This document shows positions 1-9,114 of a stretch of 64,000 bases of DNA, one piece after another. The stretch's first letter is position 1. Every line of letters starts with the position of its first letter. Both the position numbers and the translations under genes were made by a program. The notes under the pieces were generated by a model, which was given only the letters and a program-made list of their open reading frames with translations, did no database searches and was not told the origin of the DNA. The DNA is from Pseudomonas oryzihabitans (GTDB lineage Bacteria > Pseudomonadota > Gammaproteobacteria > Pseudomonadales > Pseudomonadaceae). The stretch covers positions 62,001 to 126,000 of the forward strand of contig NZ_VDND01000005.1 of the NCBI RefSeq assembly GCF_007665395.1, read 5' to 3'.

Positions 1-29
1 TGGCCGCCACCGATGACGCCGATCTTCAT
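1..29 (-). CDS. purK: purK, start of N5-carboxyaminoimidazole ribonucleotide synthase (partial)
   Basis: Only the first nine codons are inside the window. They read MKIGVIGGG, the start of the ATP-grasp enzyme PurK with the beginning of its glycine-rich nucleotide-binding fold. The ATG overlaps the purE stop codon (ATGA), so the two genes are translationally coupled in the usual purE-purK order. PurK makes N5-CAIR from AIR, ATP and bicarbonate, the substrate of PurE. The identification depends on this context because so little is present. Confidence 0.85.
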
Positions 30-520
30 GCCTGGTCCCTCGGATCGGGATTGTCCAGCACGGTACGGGTCTGCGCTTCGCGGAAGGCGTTCAGCCGCTC
101 GTGGTACTCGGGGTACTTGCCGCCGAGGATGCTGGCGGAGAGCAGCGCGGCGTTGATGGCGCCGGCCTTGCCGATGGCCAGGGTGGCGACCGGCACGCCC
201 GCGGGCATCTGCACGATGGACAGCAGGGAGTCGACGCCCGAGAGCATGGAGGACTGCACCGGCACGCCCAGCACCGGCAGGTGGGTCTTGGCGGCGCACA
301 TGCCCGGCAGGTGGGCGGCGCCACCGGCACCGGCGATGATCACCTCGATGCCGCGCCCGGCGGCCTCTTCGGCGTACTGGAACAGCAGATCGGGGGTGCG
401 GTGGGCGGAGACCACCTTCACTTCGTGGGGAATGCCCAGCTTGTCCAGCATGTCGGCGGTGTGGCTCAGGGTGGACCAGTCGGACTTGGAGCCCATGATC
501 ACGCCTACGAGTGCGCTCAT
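26..520 (-). CDS. purE: PurE, N5-carboxyaminoimidazole ribonucleotide mutase (class I)
   Basis: The 164-residue protein has the full length of class I PurE. It isomerises N5-CAIR to 4-carboxy-AIR in de novo purine synthesis in the cytoplasm. The N-terminal motif [10 protein letters not shown], the SAHRTPD loop (about residues 39-45) with its catalytic histidine, and the [11 protein letters not shown] segment (about 64-74) are diagnostic. It overlaps purK by four bases. The upstream gap carries only repeats, with no visible PurR-like site. Identification is secure. Confidence 0.97.
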   Translation of the reverse strand: MSALVGVIMGSKSDWSTLSHTADMLDKLGIPHEVKVVSAHRTPDLLFQYAEEAAGRGIEVIIAGAGGAAHLPGMCAAKTHLPVLGVPVQSSMLSGVDSLLSIVQMPAGVPVATLAIGKAGAINAALLSASILGGKYPEYHERLNAFREAQTRTVLDNPDPRDQA

Positions 521-605
521 CGTCGTGCCTCTGAAATGAAGAAGCCACGCGGAGGTAGGGCGTACGAAAGCGTCGCGAGCGAAGGACGAGCTAGGCGAAA
601 ATCGT

Positions 606-694
606 CGAAAAAGCGCAGTTTACGCCCGGTAAATGAGCATTTTGAGACGATTTTCAACGCCGCTCGGCCGAGCGCAGTAGCTTTCGTATGTTCT
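606..694 (+). repeat. Dispersed GTAAATGAGCAT-type intergenic repeat, copy 1
   Basis: This stretch contains GCGCAGTTTACG followed by GGTAAATGAGCAT, a TTTTCAACGC block and CTTTCGTATG. The reverse complement of 44409-44495 shows the same ordered blocks with substitutions. It lies in the 677-base gap between purE and the hydroxyproline operon, in which no gene is visible. Function unknown; an intergenic repeat family is inferred from the two copies. Confidence 0.7.
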
Positions 695-877
695 ACCACG
701 TGGCTTGGGAAATGAGCGGCACAGTATAGACGAAAGCGGCGCGGAGCGTGCTCCTGCGCCGGATATCGCCTGTCGGTTGGAGGACAGGATGTGGCGCTCG
801 GGAGACGGGTGGTGGTGTGGGGCGAGAGGTGCGGGCTAGATGCCGGGACGATTGAGGTGGGATCGTTTTGAAGAGCG

Positions 878-913
878 CCCTCACCCCAGCCCTCTCCCGC
901 AAGCGGGAGAGGG
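878..913. repeat. CCCTCTCCC/GGGAGAGGG hairpin element
   Basis: A single CCCTCACCCC...CCCTCTCCCGC-AAGC-GGGAGAGGG element with a perfect hairpin (CTCTCCCGC against GCGGGAGAG). It belongs to the same family as the tandem array at 17985-18362 and the single copy at 17823-17855. Confidence 0.8.
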
Positions 914-940
914 GGCGGATCGGCGCAGGTGGAGGCATAT

Positions 941-985
941 CGGTTTATCGCGGCCATGACGCTTCGCCGCGGCGACCGTTCCTAC
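941..985. repeat. REP-like TATCGCGG element, copy 1
   Basis: The segment begins CGGTTTATCGCGGCCATGACG and ends GCGACCGTTCCTAC. It matches the left arm of the paired element at 1087-1189. It resembles the pseudomonad REP sequences in which a CGCAGCGG-type palindrome is joined to GTAGGAGC and TATCGCGG ends. Confidence 0.65.
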
Positions 986-992
986 TAGACCA

Positions 993-1088
993 CCGTAGGT
1001 TGGGTTGAGCGTAGCGAAGCCCAACAGTGTCTCGGGACGCGGGCAATGTTGGGCTTCGACGATGGAGCCGTCTCAACCCAACCTACGG
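993..1088. repeat. 96-bp GTAGGTTGGGTTGA inverted repeat, copy 1
   Basis: Perfect 16-bp terminal arms (993-1008 and 1073-1088) face each other around about 64 bases that contain a second pair of GCCCAAC/GTTGGGC arms. A nearly identical element lies at 20661-20756 and a rearranged one at 16673-16747. It contains no reading frame and could form a long hairpin in RNA or DNA. Confidence 0.85.
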
Positions 1089-1189
1089 TTTATCGCGGTC
1101 ATGACGGTTAGCCGCTGCGACCGCTCCTACAAGGTCCGATGCGTCCGTAGGAGCGGTCGCAGCAGCGGACCGCCACAGCCGCGATAAGG
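1087..1189. repeat. REP-like TATCGCGG inverted pair
   Basis: Two REP-like units face each other: CGGTTTATCGCGGTCATGACG running to GCGACCGCTCCTAC, then GTAGGAGCGGTCGCAG running to CCGCGATAAGG. It sits immediately downstream of the deaminase gene that closes the hydroxyproline operon, a usual position for such pairs at transcript ends. Confidence 0.75.
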
Positions 1190-1196
1190 CCTTGCT

Positions 1197-2117
1197 TCAG
1201 ATCCCCACGTCCGGCAACGGCGGGCGGGTGTCCAGGGCCTTGGCCATCAGGCGTTCGACGAAGGTGCGGTCGGCTTCCGGCAGGGCCAGGCGCGGCGGGC
1301 GGGTCAGGGCGCTGCCGCGGCCGGCGAGTTCTTCGCAGAGCTTGATGCACTGCACCAGGTCCGGGCGGGCGTCCAGGTGCAGCAGCGGCATGAACCATTC
1401 GTAGAGCGGCATGGCCTCGGCGAAGCGGCCAGCCTTGGCCAGGCGGAAGATGGTTTCGCCTTCGGTGGGGAAGATGTTGGACATGCCCGAGACCCAGCCC
1501 TCGGCGCCCACGGCGATGCTTTCCAGCACCACGTCGTCGAGACCGGCGAACAGCACGAAGCGGTCGCCGACTTCATTGCGCACGTCGATGAAGCGACGGG
1601 TGTCGCCGGAGGAGTCCTTGAAGCAGACGATGTTATCGACGTCGGCCAGGGAGATGAGGATGTCCGGGGTGACGTCGTTCTTGTAGATCGGCGGGTTGTT
1701 GTAGACCATCAGCGGCAGGTCGAGGGCGCTGGCCACGCTGCGGAAGTGGGCGGCGGTCTCGTGGGGCTTGGCCGAGTAGACCAGGGCCGGCATGAGCATG
1801 ATGCCGTCGGCGCCGGCGCGCCCCACCGCCTGGGCGGTGCGGGTGGCATTGAGGCTGGTGAATTCGGCCACGCCGCAGATCACCGGCACGCGACCGCCGG
1901 CGGCGTCCTTGGCCACTTCCACCAGGGAGATCTTCTCTTCCAGGGTCAGGGAAGTGTTCTCGCCCACGGTACCGCACATCACTAGGCCGGAGACGCCATC
2001 GCGCACCAGGTTGGCGATCACGCCGTGGGTCTTCTCCAGGTTGACCGAGAAGTCGTCGTTGAATTGGGTGGTGACGGCGGGAAAGACGCCGCTCCAGTTG
2101 ACGCGGGGAGTGCTCAT
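1197..2117 (-). CDS. lhpC: 1-pyrroline-4-hydroxy-2-carboxylate deaminase (DapA/NAL superfamily)
   Basis: A 306-residue (beta/alpha)8 protein of the dihydrodipicolinate synthase/N-acetylneuraminate lyase superfamily. The superfamily motifs GTVGENTSL (about 49-57), YNNP (139-142) and the Schiff-base lysine in VCFKDSSGD (Lys167) are present. The neighbouring 4-hydroxyproline epimerase and D-hydroxyproline dehydrogenase subunits point to deamination of 1-pyrroline-4-hydroxy-2-carboxylate to alpha-ketoglutarate semialdehyde rather than lysine synthesis. The chosen ATG at 2117 overlaps the stop of the AraC gene (ATGA); a longer upstream frame has no support. It is the last gene of the operon and is followed by REP-like repeats. 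Confidence 0.85.
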   Translation of the reverse strand: MSTPRVNWSGVFPAVTTQFNDDFSVNLEKTHGVIANLVRDGVSGLVMCGTVGENTSLTLEEKISLVEVAKDAAGGRVPVICGVAEFTSLNATRTAQAVGRAGADGIMLMPALVYSAKPHETAAHFRSVASALDLPLMVYNNPPIYKNDVTPDILISLADVDNIVCFKDSSGDTRRFIDVRNEVGDRFVLFAGLDDVVLESIAVGAEGWVSGMSNIFPTEGETIFRLAKAGRFAEAMPLYEWFMPLLHLDARPDLVQCIKLCEELAGRGSALTRPPRLALPEADRTFVERLMAKALDTRPPLPDVGI

Positions 2118-2905
2118 GCGGGGGTTTCCTCCAGACGGGAACGGGGCTTGAGAGAGTCGCGGTATTGCCGGGGCGACAGGCCGGTGAGACGGCGGAACTG
2201 GCGGCTGAAGGCGCTGTGGTCGGTGTAGCCACAGGCCAGGGCCACCTCGGTGACGGGCAGGTCGCGGGCCAGCAGCCGCGAGGCGGCGTCGAGCCGGGCC
2301 TTGTGCAGCAGCTGCTGGGGCGTGAGGCGCAGGATGCGCTTGCACTGGCGTTCCAGCTGGGAGACCGACAGGCCCACCCGCTGGCTCAGTTCGCCCACCG
2401 AGAGCGGCTGGGCATAGTGTTCGCGCAGGTAGCGGTCGACCTCGGCCACCTTGGCGTGGGCCGGATGATCGGCGGCCGGCGCCTGCAGATCGTGGGAGAT
2501 GCCGGCCATGCCCATCAGCCGACCCTGGGCATCGTGCAGCGGCAGCTTGCGGGTCAAGCACCAGCCGGGGGTGCGACCGGCGTAGAGGTGCAATTCCAGC
2601 TGGTCGTCCAGCGCCAGGCCTTCGCGCAGTACGCGGCGGTCCTGCTCGGCATAGGCACCGCCCAGGGGCGCGGGAAAGACTTCCTCGGCGGTCTTGCCGA
2701 GCAACTCGGCGACGCTCTCGTAGCCGCAGCGCTGGGCCAAGGTCAGGTTGACCAGCACATAGCGCGCTTCCAGGTCCTTGACGAAGAACACCACGCCGGG
2801 GATGGCGTCGAGCAGCGGCGCCACCAAGCTCAGGCTGGCGAGCAGCGCGGGCAGGTCGGCGGGCCGGGCGCGACTCAGGGCGTCCAGGTGGGCGGCGGCG
2901 TTCAT
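2114..2905 (-). CDS. AraC-family regulator with PAS domain, probable hydroxyproline operon regulator
   Basis: 263 residues. Residues about 30-145 look like a PAS sensor (PGVVFFVKDLEARYVLVN, then GKTAEEVFPAP and a PAC-like end). The C-terminal 95 residues are a double-HTH AraC domain (VGELSQRVGLSVSQLERQCKR, then VTEVALACGYTDHSAFSRQFRR and the GLSPRQYR end). The gene lies inside the operon, with ATGA overlaps on both sides, so the regulator is co-transcribed with its likely targets. It probably corresponds to the PAS-AraC activator of hydroxyproline genes in P. aeruginosa. The ligand cannot be read from the sequence. Confidence 0.85.
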   Translation of the reverse strand: MNAAAHLDALSRARPADLPALLASLSLVAPLLDAIPGVVFFVKDLEARYVLVNLTLAQRCGYESVAELLGKTAEEVFPAPLGGAYAEQDRRVLREGLALDDQLELHLYAGRTPGWCLTRKLPLHDAQGRLMGMAGISHDLQAPAADHPAHAKVAEVDRYLREHYAQPLSVGELSQRVGLSVSQLERQCKRILRLTPQQLLHKARLDAASRLLARDLPVTEVALACGYTDHSAFSRQFRRLTGLSPRQYRDSLKPRSRLEETPA

Positions 2906-4137
2906 CTCTCGTCCTCGGTCAGGGCCAGCAGGCTATCGATACGGGTGGGTTGCAGGGGAAAGCGCGGGGCTGGCGGTGTCCAGCCGAGCAAGACCCGGGT
3001 GGCCTGGCCGCAGATGCGGCCCTGGCAGGCGCCCATGCCGCAGCGGCTGCGCAGCTTGGCCTGGGTCCAGTCGGCATGGCCGACCAGGGCGCCGAGGGCG
3101 ACGTCTTCGCAGCGGCAGACCAGGGTGTCCGGCTGGGCCAGGCGGGCGATGGCGGGATTCAGGACGAAGGTTCGCGCCAGCTGGGCGGCGAAGCAGCGCC
3201 AGGCACGGGCTTCCGGCTGCGCGGCGCGGGCGGCATCGAGCTGGTCGCTGGCGACCAGCCCGGCGATGCGGCCGGTGACCTGGGCCAGTTCGTTGCCGCC
3301 GACGCCGGTGCATTCGCCGGCGGCCAGGATATGGGGTTGGTCGGTGCGCTGGTGCTCGTCCACCGCCACCGCGCCGTCCAGGGTGGCGCAGCCCAGGCTC
3401 TGGGCCAACTCGACATTGGGCACCAGGCCATAGCCGCAGGCCAGGCGGTCGCAAGCCACTTCACAGCGACGGTCGCCCTGGCGCAGGCGGACGGCTTCGA
3501 GGCGGTCGCTACCGAGCGCAGCCTCCACCCAGGTGCCGGGACGGTAGCGGGGGGTGGCCAGGGGCAGCGCCTGGCGGAGTTTGTTCGGCCAGCGCCAGAG
3601 CCCAAGGCCGAAATCGAGCACCGTGCGGCGGTTGGCCTGTTCGGCGACCAGGGCGACCCGGGCGCCGGCCTGGCGTGCGGTGGCGGCGCTGGCCAACAGC
3701 AACGGCCCCGTGCCGGCGATGACGATACGTTCATCCGCGATTTCGACCCCGCCCTTGATCAGCGCCTGCAGACCACCGGCGCCGGTCACGCCGGGCAGGG
3801 TCCAGCCAGGGAACGGCAGCAGCAATTCGCGGGCGCCGGTGCAGAGGATGAGGGTGTCGAAGCTGAGGGTGCGACTGCCGCTGGCCTCTTCCAGCAGCAA
3901 CTGGCGGGTCCCCAGGACCGCAGCGACGCGGGTCTGGGTGAGCAGGGTGACGTCCGCCGGCAGCTGGCCGACTTCAGCGGCGACCTGACCCGCCCGGGCG
4001 CGCCAGATCTGGCCACCGGGCAGGGGATTGTCGTCCAGCAACACCAGGGTCAGACCGCGGCCACTGGCAGCCCGCGCCGCGGCGAGGCCGGCCGGACCGG
4101 CGCCGACGATGAGCAAGTCGCAGTGATCAGGCGTCAT
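2902..4137 (-). CDS. lhpE: D-hydroxyproline dehydrogenase, FAD/NAD-binding subunit with BFD-type [2Fe-2S] tail
   Basis: 411 residues. It starts with a dinucleotide-binding fingerprint (LLIVGAGPAGLAAARAASGRG) and has a second one in the middle (IVIAGTGPLLLASAATARQAG). A cysteine cluster near the C-terminus (VCRCEDV, then CGMGACQGRICG) is typical of the BFD-like [2Fe-2S] domain in the alpha subunits of amine dehydrogenases. The start at 4137 was chosen because it overlaps the stop of the ferredoxin-like gene (ATGA) and begins right at the nucleotide-binding fold; an in-frame extension of 35 codons upstream is low-complexity. It probably forms a complex with the two next proteins. The symbol follows the P. 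aeruginosa lhp nomenclature by analogy. Confidence 0.82.
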   Translation of the reverse strand: MTPDHCDLLIVGAGPAGLAAARAASGRGLTLVLLDDNPLPGGQIWRARAGQVAAEVGQLPADVTLLTQTRVAAVLGTRQLLLEEASGSRTLSFDTLILCTGARELLLPFPGWTLPGVTGAGGLQALIKGGVEIADERIVIAGTGPLLLASAATARQAGARVALVAEQANRRTVLDFGLGLWRWPNKLRQALPLATPRYRPGTWVEAALGSDRLEAVRLRQGDRRCEVACDRLACGYGLVPNVELAQSLGCATLDGAVAVDEHQRTDQPHILAAGECTGVGGNELAQVTGRIAGLVASDQLDAARAAQPEARAWRCFAAQLARTFVLNPAIARLAQPDTLVCRCEDVALGALVGHADWTQAKLRSRCGMGACQGRICGQATRVLLGWTPPAPRFPLQPTRIDSLLALTEDER

Positions 4138-4370
4138 GGCAGTCGCTCCACCTGCATGCCCTCGCGGCAAGGCGTCTGGCAGGCCAGGCGCCGGACGCCG
4201 TCGACCTGTATCCGGCACTCCTGGCAGATACCCATGCCGCAAAAGGGCGCGCGGGCTTCGCCGCTTACCGAGCGGCGGGCTGCCGGGTTGCTGCTCTTGG
4301 CCAAGGCAGCGGTGAGCAGGCTGCCGGAGCGGACGTCCAGGCGTTCGCCGTCGATGAAGAGGGTCAGCAT
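4134..4370 (-). CDS. lhpF: D-hydroxyproline dehydrogenase, small [2Fe-2S] subunit
   Basis: A 78-residue ferredoxin-like protein (Fer2_4 type). The cluster ligands are visible in PFCGMGICQECRI and LACQTPC. Such small gamma subunits pass electrons between the two flavoproteins of heteromeric D-hydroxyproline, sarcosine-like and octopine-type dehydrogenases. The gene overlaps the flavoprotein genes on both sides, which supports a single complex. The symbol is by analogy. Confidence 0.85.
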   Translation of the reverse strand: MLTLFIDGERLDVRSGSLLTAALAKSSNPAARRSVSGEARAPFCGMGICQECRIQVDGVRRLACQTPCREGMQVERLP

Positions 4371-5479
4371 GCCTGGCTCCTCGGGGCGTTCATGAAGCGA
4401 TCGGGGGCGAAGGGTTCCACGTGGAACCCGGGCTGCTCACCGAAGATTCCGGCGGCGATGGCCTCGGCGGTGGCCGGTGCGGTGGTGACGCCCAGGCCCT
4501 CGTGACCGACCGCCAGCCACAGGCCGGGCTGATCGGGATGGGCGCCGATCAGCGGTAGGCCATCAGGGCTGGCGGCGCGCTGGCCGGTCCAGCCGCGGAT
4601 CAGCGAGGTATGCGCAAGGCCGGGCAGGAAGTCCAGGGCGCGGCGCAGCAGCTGGCCGACCACCGCAGGTTCCACGTCCCTATCCGGACGTTCGAATTGC
4701 CGCGACGAGCCGATCAACAGCTGGCCAGTGAGCCGTGGCTGGACATTGAAGGCTACCGAGGCGCCGCTGCTGGCATGGGCACTGGCGCCATAGCCGATCT
4801 CAACCAGCTGGTGGCGGACTTGCTCGGGATAGCGGTCGGTGATCAGCAGATGGCCCTTCTTGGGCACCAGCGGCAGATCGGGGCACAGGGTGGCGGCCTG
4901 CAGGCCGGCGGCAAGCACCACGGCGTCGGCGGTCAGCCAGCGCCCGTCGTCCAGGCGCACCCGTGTGCCTTCGACGGTGCTTACCCGGGCACGCTGGAAT
5001 TCGATCAATGGCGAGCGTTGCAGCAACCAGGCGGCCACCACGGGTGCATAGAGCAGGCCGTCGCCAGGCACCTCCAGGCTACCAGCCAGGGCGGTCAATG
5101 CCGGTTCCGCGGCAGCAGTCGCCGCAGCGTTCAGCGGCTGGTTGGCCACGCCCTGAGCATCCAGGCGCTGGCGCTTCGCCTCGATCAGATCGAGCTCGGC
5201 GGCATCGCGGGCCAGCCAGAGGGTGCCGCAGTTGCGGTAGTCGGCGGCAGCGGGCAGCTGGGGCACCAATTCGCGCCAGAGCGCCAGGGAGCGGGCGCTC
5301 AGGGTCAGTTCGGCGGGATCGTCGTCCATCACCACCAGGTGGCCCATGCCGGCGCCGGAGGCGCCGGGCAGGCCGGCGTCCAGCACTCGCACCCGGCAGC
5401 CGCGCGCGGCCAGGGCTGCCGCGCAGCTGGCGCCGATGATGCCGGCGCCGACGACGAGGACGTCCGCCACCGGCTTCAC
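4364..5479 (-). CDS. lhpB: D-hydroxyproline dehydrogenase, DAO-type FAD subunit
   Basis: 371 residues of the D-amino-acid oxidase/DadA family. It has an N-terminal FAD-binding motif ([21 protein letters not shown], residues about 7-27) and the C-terminal [22 protein letters not shown] and VGHEGLGVT segments that close the flavin site. It oxidises cis-4-hydroxy-D-proline to 1-pyrroline-4-hydroxy-2-carboxylate. The start is GTG at 5479, overlapping the epimerase stop as GTGA. Its 3' part contains a parS palindrome (4413-4428) within the codons for FHVE. DadA-like amine oxidation of another substrate is possible, but context favours hydroxyproline. Confidence 0.85.
   Translation of the reverse strand: MKPVADVLVVGAGIIGASCAAALAARGCRVRVLDAGLPGASGAGMGHLVVMDDDPAELTLSARSLALWRELVPQLPAAADYRNCGTLWLARDAAELDLIEAKRQRLDAQGVANQPLNAAATAAAEPALTALAGSLEVPGDGLLYAPVVAAWLLQRSPLIEFQRARVSTVEGTRVRLDDGRWLTADAVVLAAGLQAATLCPDLPLVPKKGHLLITDRYPEQVRHQLVEIGYGASAHASSGASVAFNVQPRLTGQLLIGSSRQFERPDRDVEPAVVGQLLRRALDFLPGLAHTSLIRGWTGQRAASPDGLPLIGAHPDQPGLWLAVGHEGLGVTTAPATAEAIAAGIFGEQPGFHVEPFAPDRFMNAPRSQAC
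4413..4428. other. parS-like ParB-binding palindrome inside the dehydrogenase gene
   Basis: GGTTCCACGTGGAACC is a perfect 16-bp palindrome. It differs from the pseudomonad parS sequence (TGTTCCACGTGGAACC/A) only at the first position. It lies within the coding sequence. A second site is at 54526. Confidence 0.75.
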
Positions 5480-6414
5480 CCCGGGATACCCCAGGCGAAG
5501 GGATCGTCCTCGGCCAGCAGCAGGGTCGCCTCGGCCATGACATGGGCGCGCCCGCGGATCACCGGCAGGATGCGGCCCTCGTCACCGGGCTGGTAGTGGG
5601 CTTCGAAGCGACTGCCGATGACACTGGCCTGGCGCCAGATGGCGCCGGGCGCCAGATCGCCGTCGGCCGCCAGGCAGGCCAGCTTGGCGCTGGTGCCAGT
5701 GCCGCAGGGCGAGCGGTCGTAGGCACGGCCCGGGCAGAGCACGTAGCTGCGACTGTCGGCACCGTCCGGGTCGTCGGCGAAGAGCTCGATGTGATCGATG
5801 TGGCCGCCCCGGGCGCCGGTGATGCCGGCGGCTTCCAGGGCACCGCGCAGCGCCAGGCTGAAGGCGAGCAGGCCGTCGAGGTTGTCGGCGGCGATGCGCT
5901 GGCCGTGATCGGCACAGAGGAAGAACCAGTTGCCGCCCCAGGCGATGTCACCGCTGACCGGGCCGTGGCCGGGGATCTCCACCTGCACGCCCTGGCGAAA
6001 ACGATAGGCCGGGACGTTGCGCACACTGACGCTGCCGTCCTCGTGCAGGGTGGCGGTGACGTCGCCCACCGGCGTCTCGATCAGGTGATCGCCCGGACCG
6101 ATCCGGCCCAGGTGGGCCAGGGACACCACCAGGCCGATGGTGCCGTGGCCGCACATGCCGAGGTAACCGACCTCGTTGAAGAACACCACGCCAGCGCTGG
6201 CGGCGGGCGATACCGGCGCGCAGAGCAATGCGCCCACCAGCACCTCGTTGCCGCGCGGTTCGCGCATGCAGGCGCGGCGGAAGGCATCGTGCTCGCTGGC
6301 CAGGCGGCTGCGGCGCTCGGCCATGCGGCCCTGGCCGAGATCGGGGAAACCCTCCAGCACCAGGCGGGTGGGTTCACCGCCGGTGTGGGAGTCGATGACG
6401 CGGATGCGCTGCAT
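5476..6414 (-). CDS. lhpA: 4-hydroxyproline 2-epimerase (proline racemase family)
   Basis: 312 residues of the proline racemase superfamily. The catalytic cysteine pair is present: Cys88 in MCGHGTIG and Cys237 in SPCGTGTS, which is the Cys/Cys arrangement of racemases and epimerases rather than the Cys/Thr dehydratase type. The N-terminal [11 protein letters not shown] motif is also typical. It converts trans-4-hydroxy-L-proline to cis-4-hydroxy-D-proline, the first step of the pathway. It is the first gene of the operon, with a strong GGAGG ribosome-binding site six bases before the ATG. Confidence 0.92.
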   Translation of the reverse strand: MQRIRVIDSHTGGEPTRLVLEGFPDLGQGRMAERRSRLASEHDAFRRACMREPRGNEVLVGALLCAPVSPAASAGVVFFNEVGYLGMCGHGTIGLVVSLAHLGRIGPGDHLIETPVGDVTATLHEDGSVSVRNVPAYRFRQGVQVEIPGHGPVSGDIAWGGNWFFLCADHGQRIAADNLDGLLAFSLALRGALEAAGITGARGGHIDHIELFADDPDGADSRSYVLCPGRAYDRSPCGTGTSAKLACLAADGDLAPGAIWRQASVIGSRFEAHYQPGDEGRILPVIRGRAHVMAEATLLLAEDDPFAWGIPG

Positions 6415-6524
6415 GGCGGACCTCCGTGAGAGAGGTCCTCAGTGTGGCTCAGGCGTGGCGAAAAGGCTTGCAGGACGTCGGCGATTGAAATGCCGAAATC
6501 AGCACAATCATTACGCCTGCAACC
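6415..6524 (-). promoter_or_regulatory. Upstream region of the hydroxyproline operon
   Basis: This gap between the LysR stop and the epimerase start must hold the operon promoter unless transcription runs on from the LysR gene. GGAGG precedes the start codon. An imperfect CGGC-N9-GCCG symmetry lies near 6479-6500. No convincing -10/-35 pair was found. Confidence 0.4.
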
Positions 6525-7427
6525 TCAGCTGCGGCCCTGATTCTCCAGATGGCGCCAGACCTGCTGTACCAGTCGCTTGCGCAACAGGGCACAACGGTAG
6601 AGGCGGATCTCCAGGCCGACCTGCCAGGCGGCGTCGCCGCAGATGGCCAGTTCGCCCCGGGCCAGCTCGGCCGCCACCGACAGCTGCGGTACCCAGGCCA
6701 CGCCCAGGCCCTGCAGCGCCATGGTCTTGAGGCTGTCGGCCATGGCGGTTTCGTAGAGGGTGACGGCGCGCAGCTTGCGCTGGCGCAACAGCAGGTTCAC
6801 CGAGCGGCCGAGGAAGGCGCCGGCGCTGTAGGCCAGCAGCGGCACGCTGCCCTCCCCGTCCAGCTGGAACAGCGGCCGGCCTTCGCCGTCGGTGGCGCAG
6901 ACCGGCAGCATGGCGGTGTGCGCCAGGTGCAGCGAGGGGAAGAGTTCCGGGTCCATCTGCAGGGCGGCGTCGGGATCGTGGAAGGCCAGCATCAGGTCGC
7001 AGGCGCCGTCGCGCAGGGCGTGGATGGCGTCGCCGACGTTGGTCGCCACCAGCCGACTGGCCAGCGCCAGGCCCTGGCCGCGCAGGCCGGCGATCCACTG
7101 GGGGAAGAAGCCCAGGGCCAGGGAGTGGGCGGCGGCGAATTGCAGCACCTCGCCCTGTCCGCCTTCCAGGTGGTGCAGGTGGCGCACCGTCTCGCCCAAC
7201 TGCTCCACCACGCTGCGCGCCGTGACCAGGAACAGCTGGCCGGCCTCGGTGAGACTGACCGGGGTATGGGACCTGTCCACCAGGGTCAGGCCGACGCTTT
7301 CCTCCAGGGCGCGGATGCGCCGACTGAAGGCCGGCTGGGTGACGAAGCGCTTCTCGGCGGCCTGGGAAAAACTATAGGTGGCCGCCAGGGCGACGAAGTC
7401 TTCCAGCCATTTGAATTCGATGTTCAT
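6525..7427 (-). CDS. LysR-family transcriptional regulator next to aspA
   Basis: About 300 residues. The N-terminal winged HTH (WLEDFVALAATYSFSQAAEKRFVTQPAFSRRIRALE) and the LysR substrate-binding fold are clear. It is divergent from aspA, as the equivalent regulator is in P. aeruginosa, so control of aspartate ammonia-lyase is likely; the effector is unknown. The start at 7427 gives MNIEFKWLEDF, the usual LysR opening. An ATG nine bases upstream (7436) is an alternative. A 10-bp inverted repeat at 7472-7506 is a likely operator. Confidence 0.9.
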   Translation of the reverse strand: MNIEFKWLEDFVALAATYSFSQAAEKRFVTQPAFSRRIRALEESVGLTLVDRSHTPVSLTEAGQLFLVTARSVVEQLGETVRHLHHLEGGQGEVLQFAAAHSLALGFFPQWIAGLRGQGLALASRLVATNVGDAIHALRDGACDLMLAFHDPDAALQMDPELFPSLHLAHTAMLPVCATDGEGRPLFQLDGEGSVPLLAYSAGAFLGRSVNLLLRQRKLRAVTLYETAMADSLKTMALQGLGVAWVPQLSVAAELARGELAICGDAAWQVGLEIRLYRCALLRKRLVQQVWRHLENQGRS

Positions 7428-7471
7428 GGCACCCATACGTCGTCGGATCTCACGAGGTCACAACGGAAGTT

Positions 7472-7506
7472 ATGCCGATCCGGCATGAGGCTTGGCGGAT
7501 CGGCAT
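7472..7506. promoter_or_regulatory. Inverted repeat in the lysR-aspA divergent promoter
   Basis: ATGCCGATCC (7472-7481) and GGATCGGCAT (7497-7506) form a perfect 10-bp inverted repeat with a 15-base spacer. The left arm also forms ATGCCG-ATC-CGGCAT with the adjacent bases. Its position between divergent genes fits a LysR recognition site. Confidence 0.6.
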
Positions 7507-7581
7507 TGGCCGAGATCAGCTGGCAGGCCTAGATTCTAGGGCATCGCGGCGCCCGCCGCCTGATCGAAGCCCAACGCTATC

Positions 7582-9015
<1,434 letters not shown>

Positions 9016-9114
9016 GCCCACTACGCCAGACCTGAGCGCCAACCCACGGCAACTCCCCGCGGGCGCGGTATCCTTCTTGCTTGGAAGGCTGCCATCGCCC
9101 CGGGGAGTGTTCGC

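Noticed and set aside
1197..2561. A 454-residue version of the deaminase with an N-terminal extension
   Set aside because: The extension is the shadow of the AraC gene in another frame; the ATG at 2117 overlaps the AraC stop and starts the normal fold.
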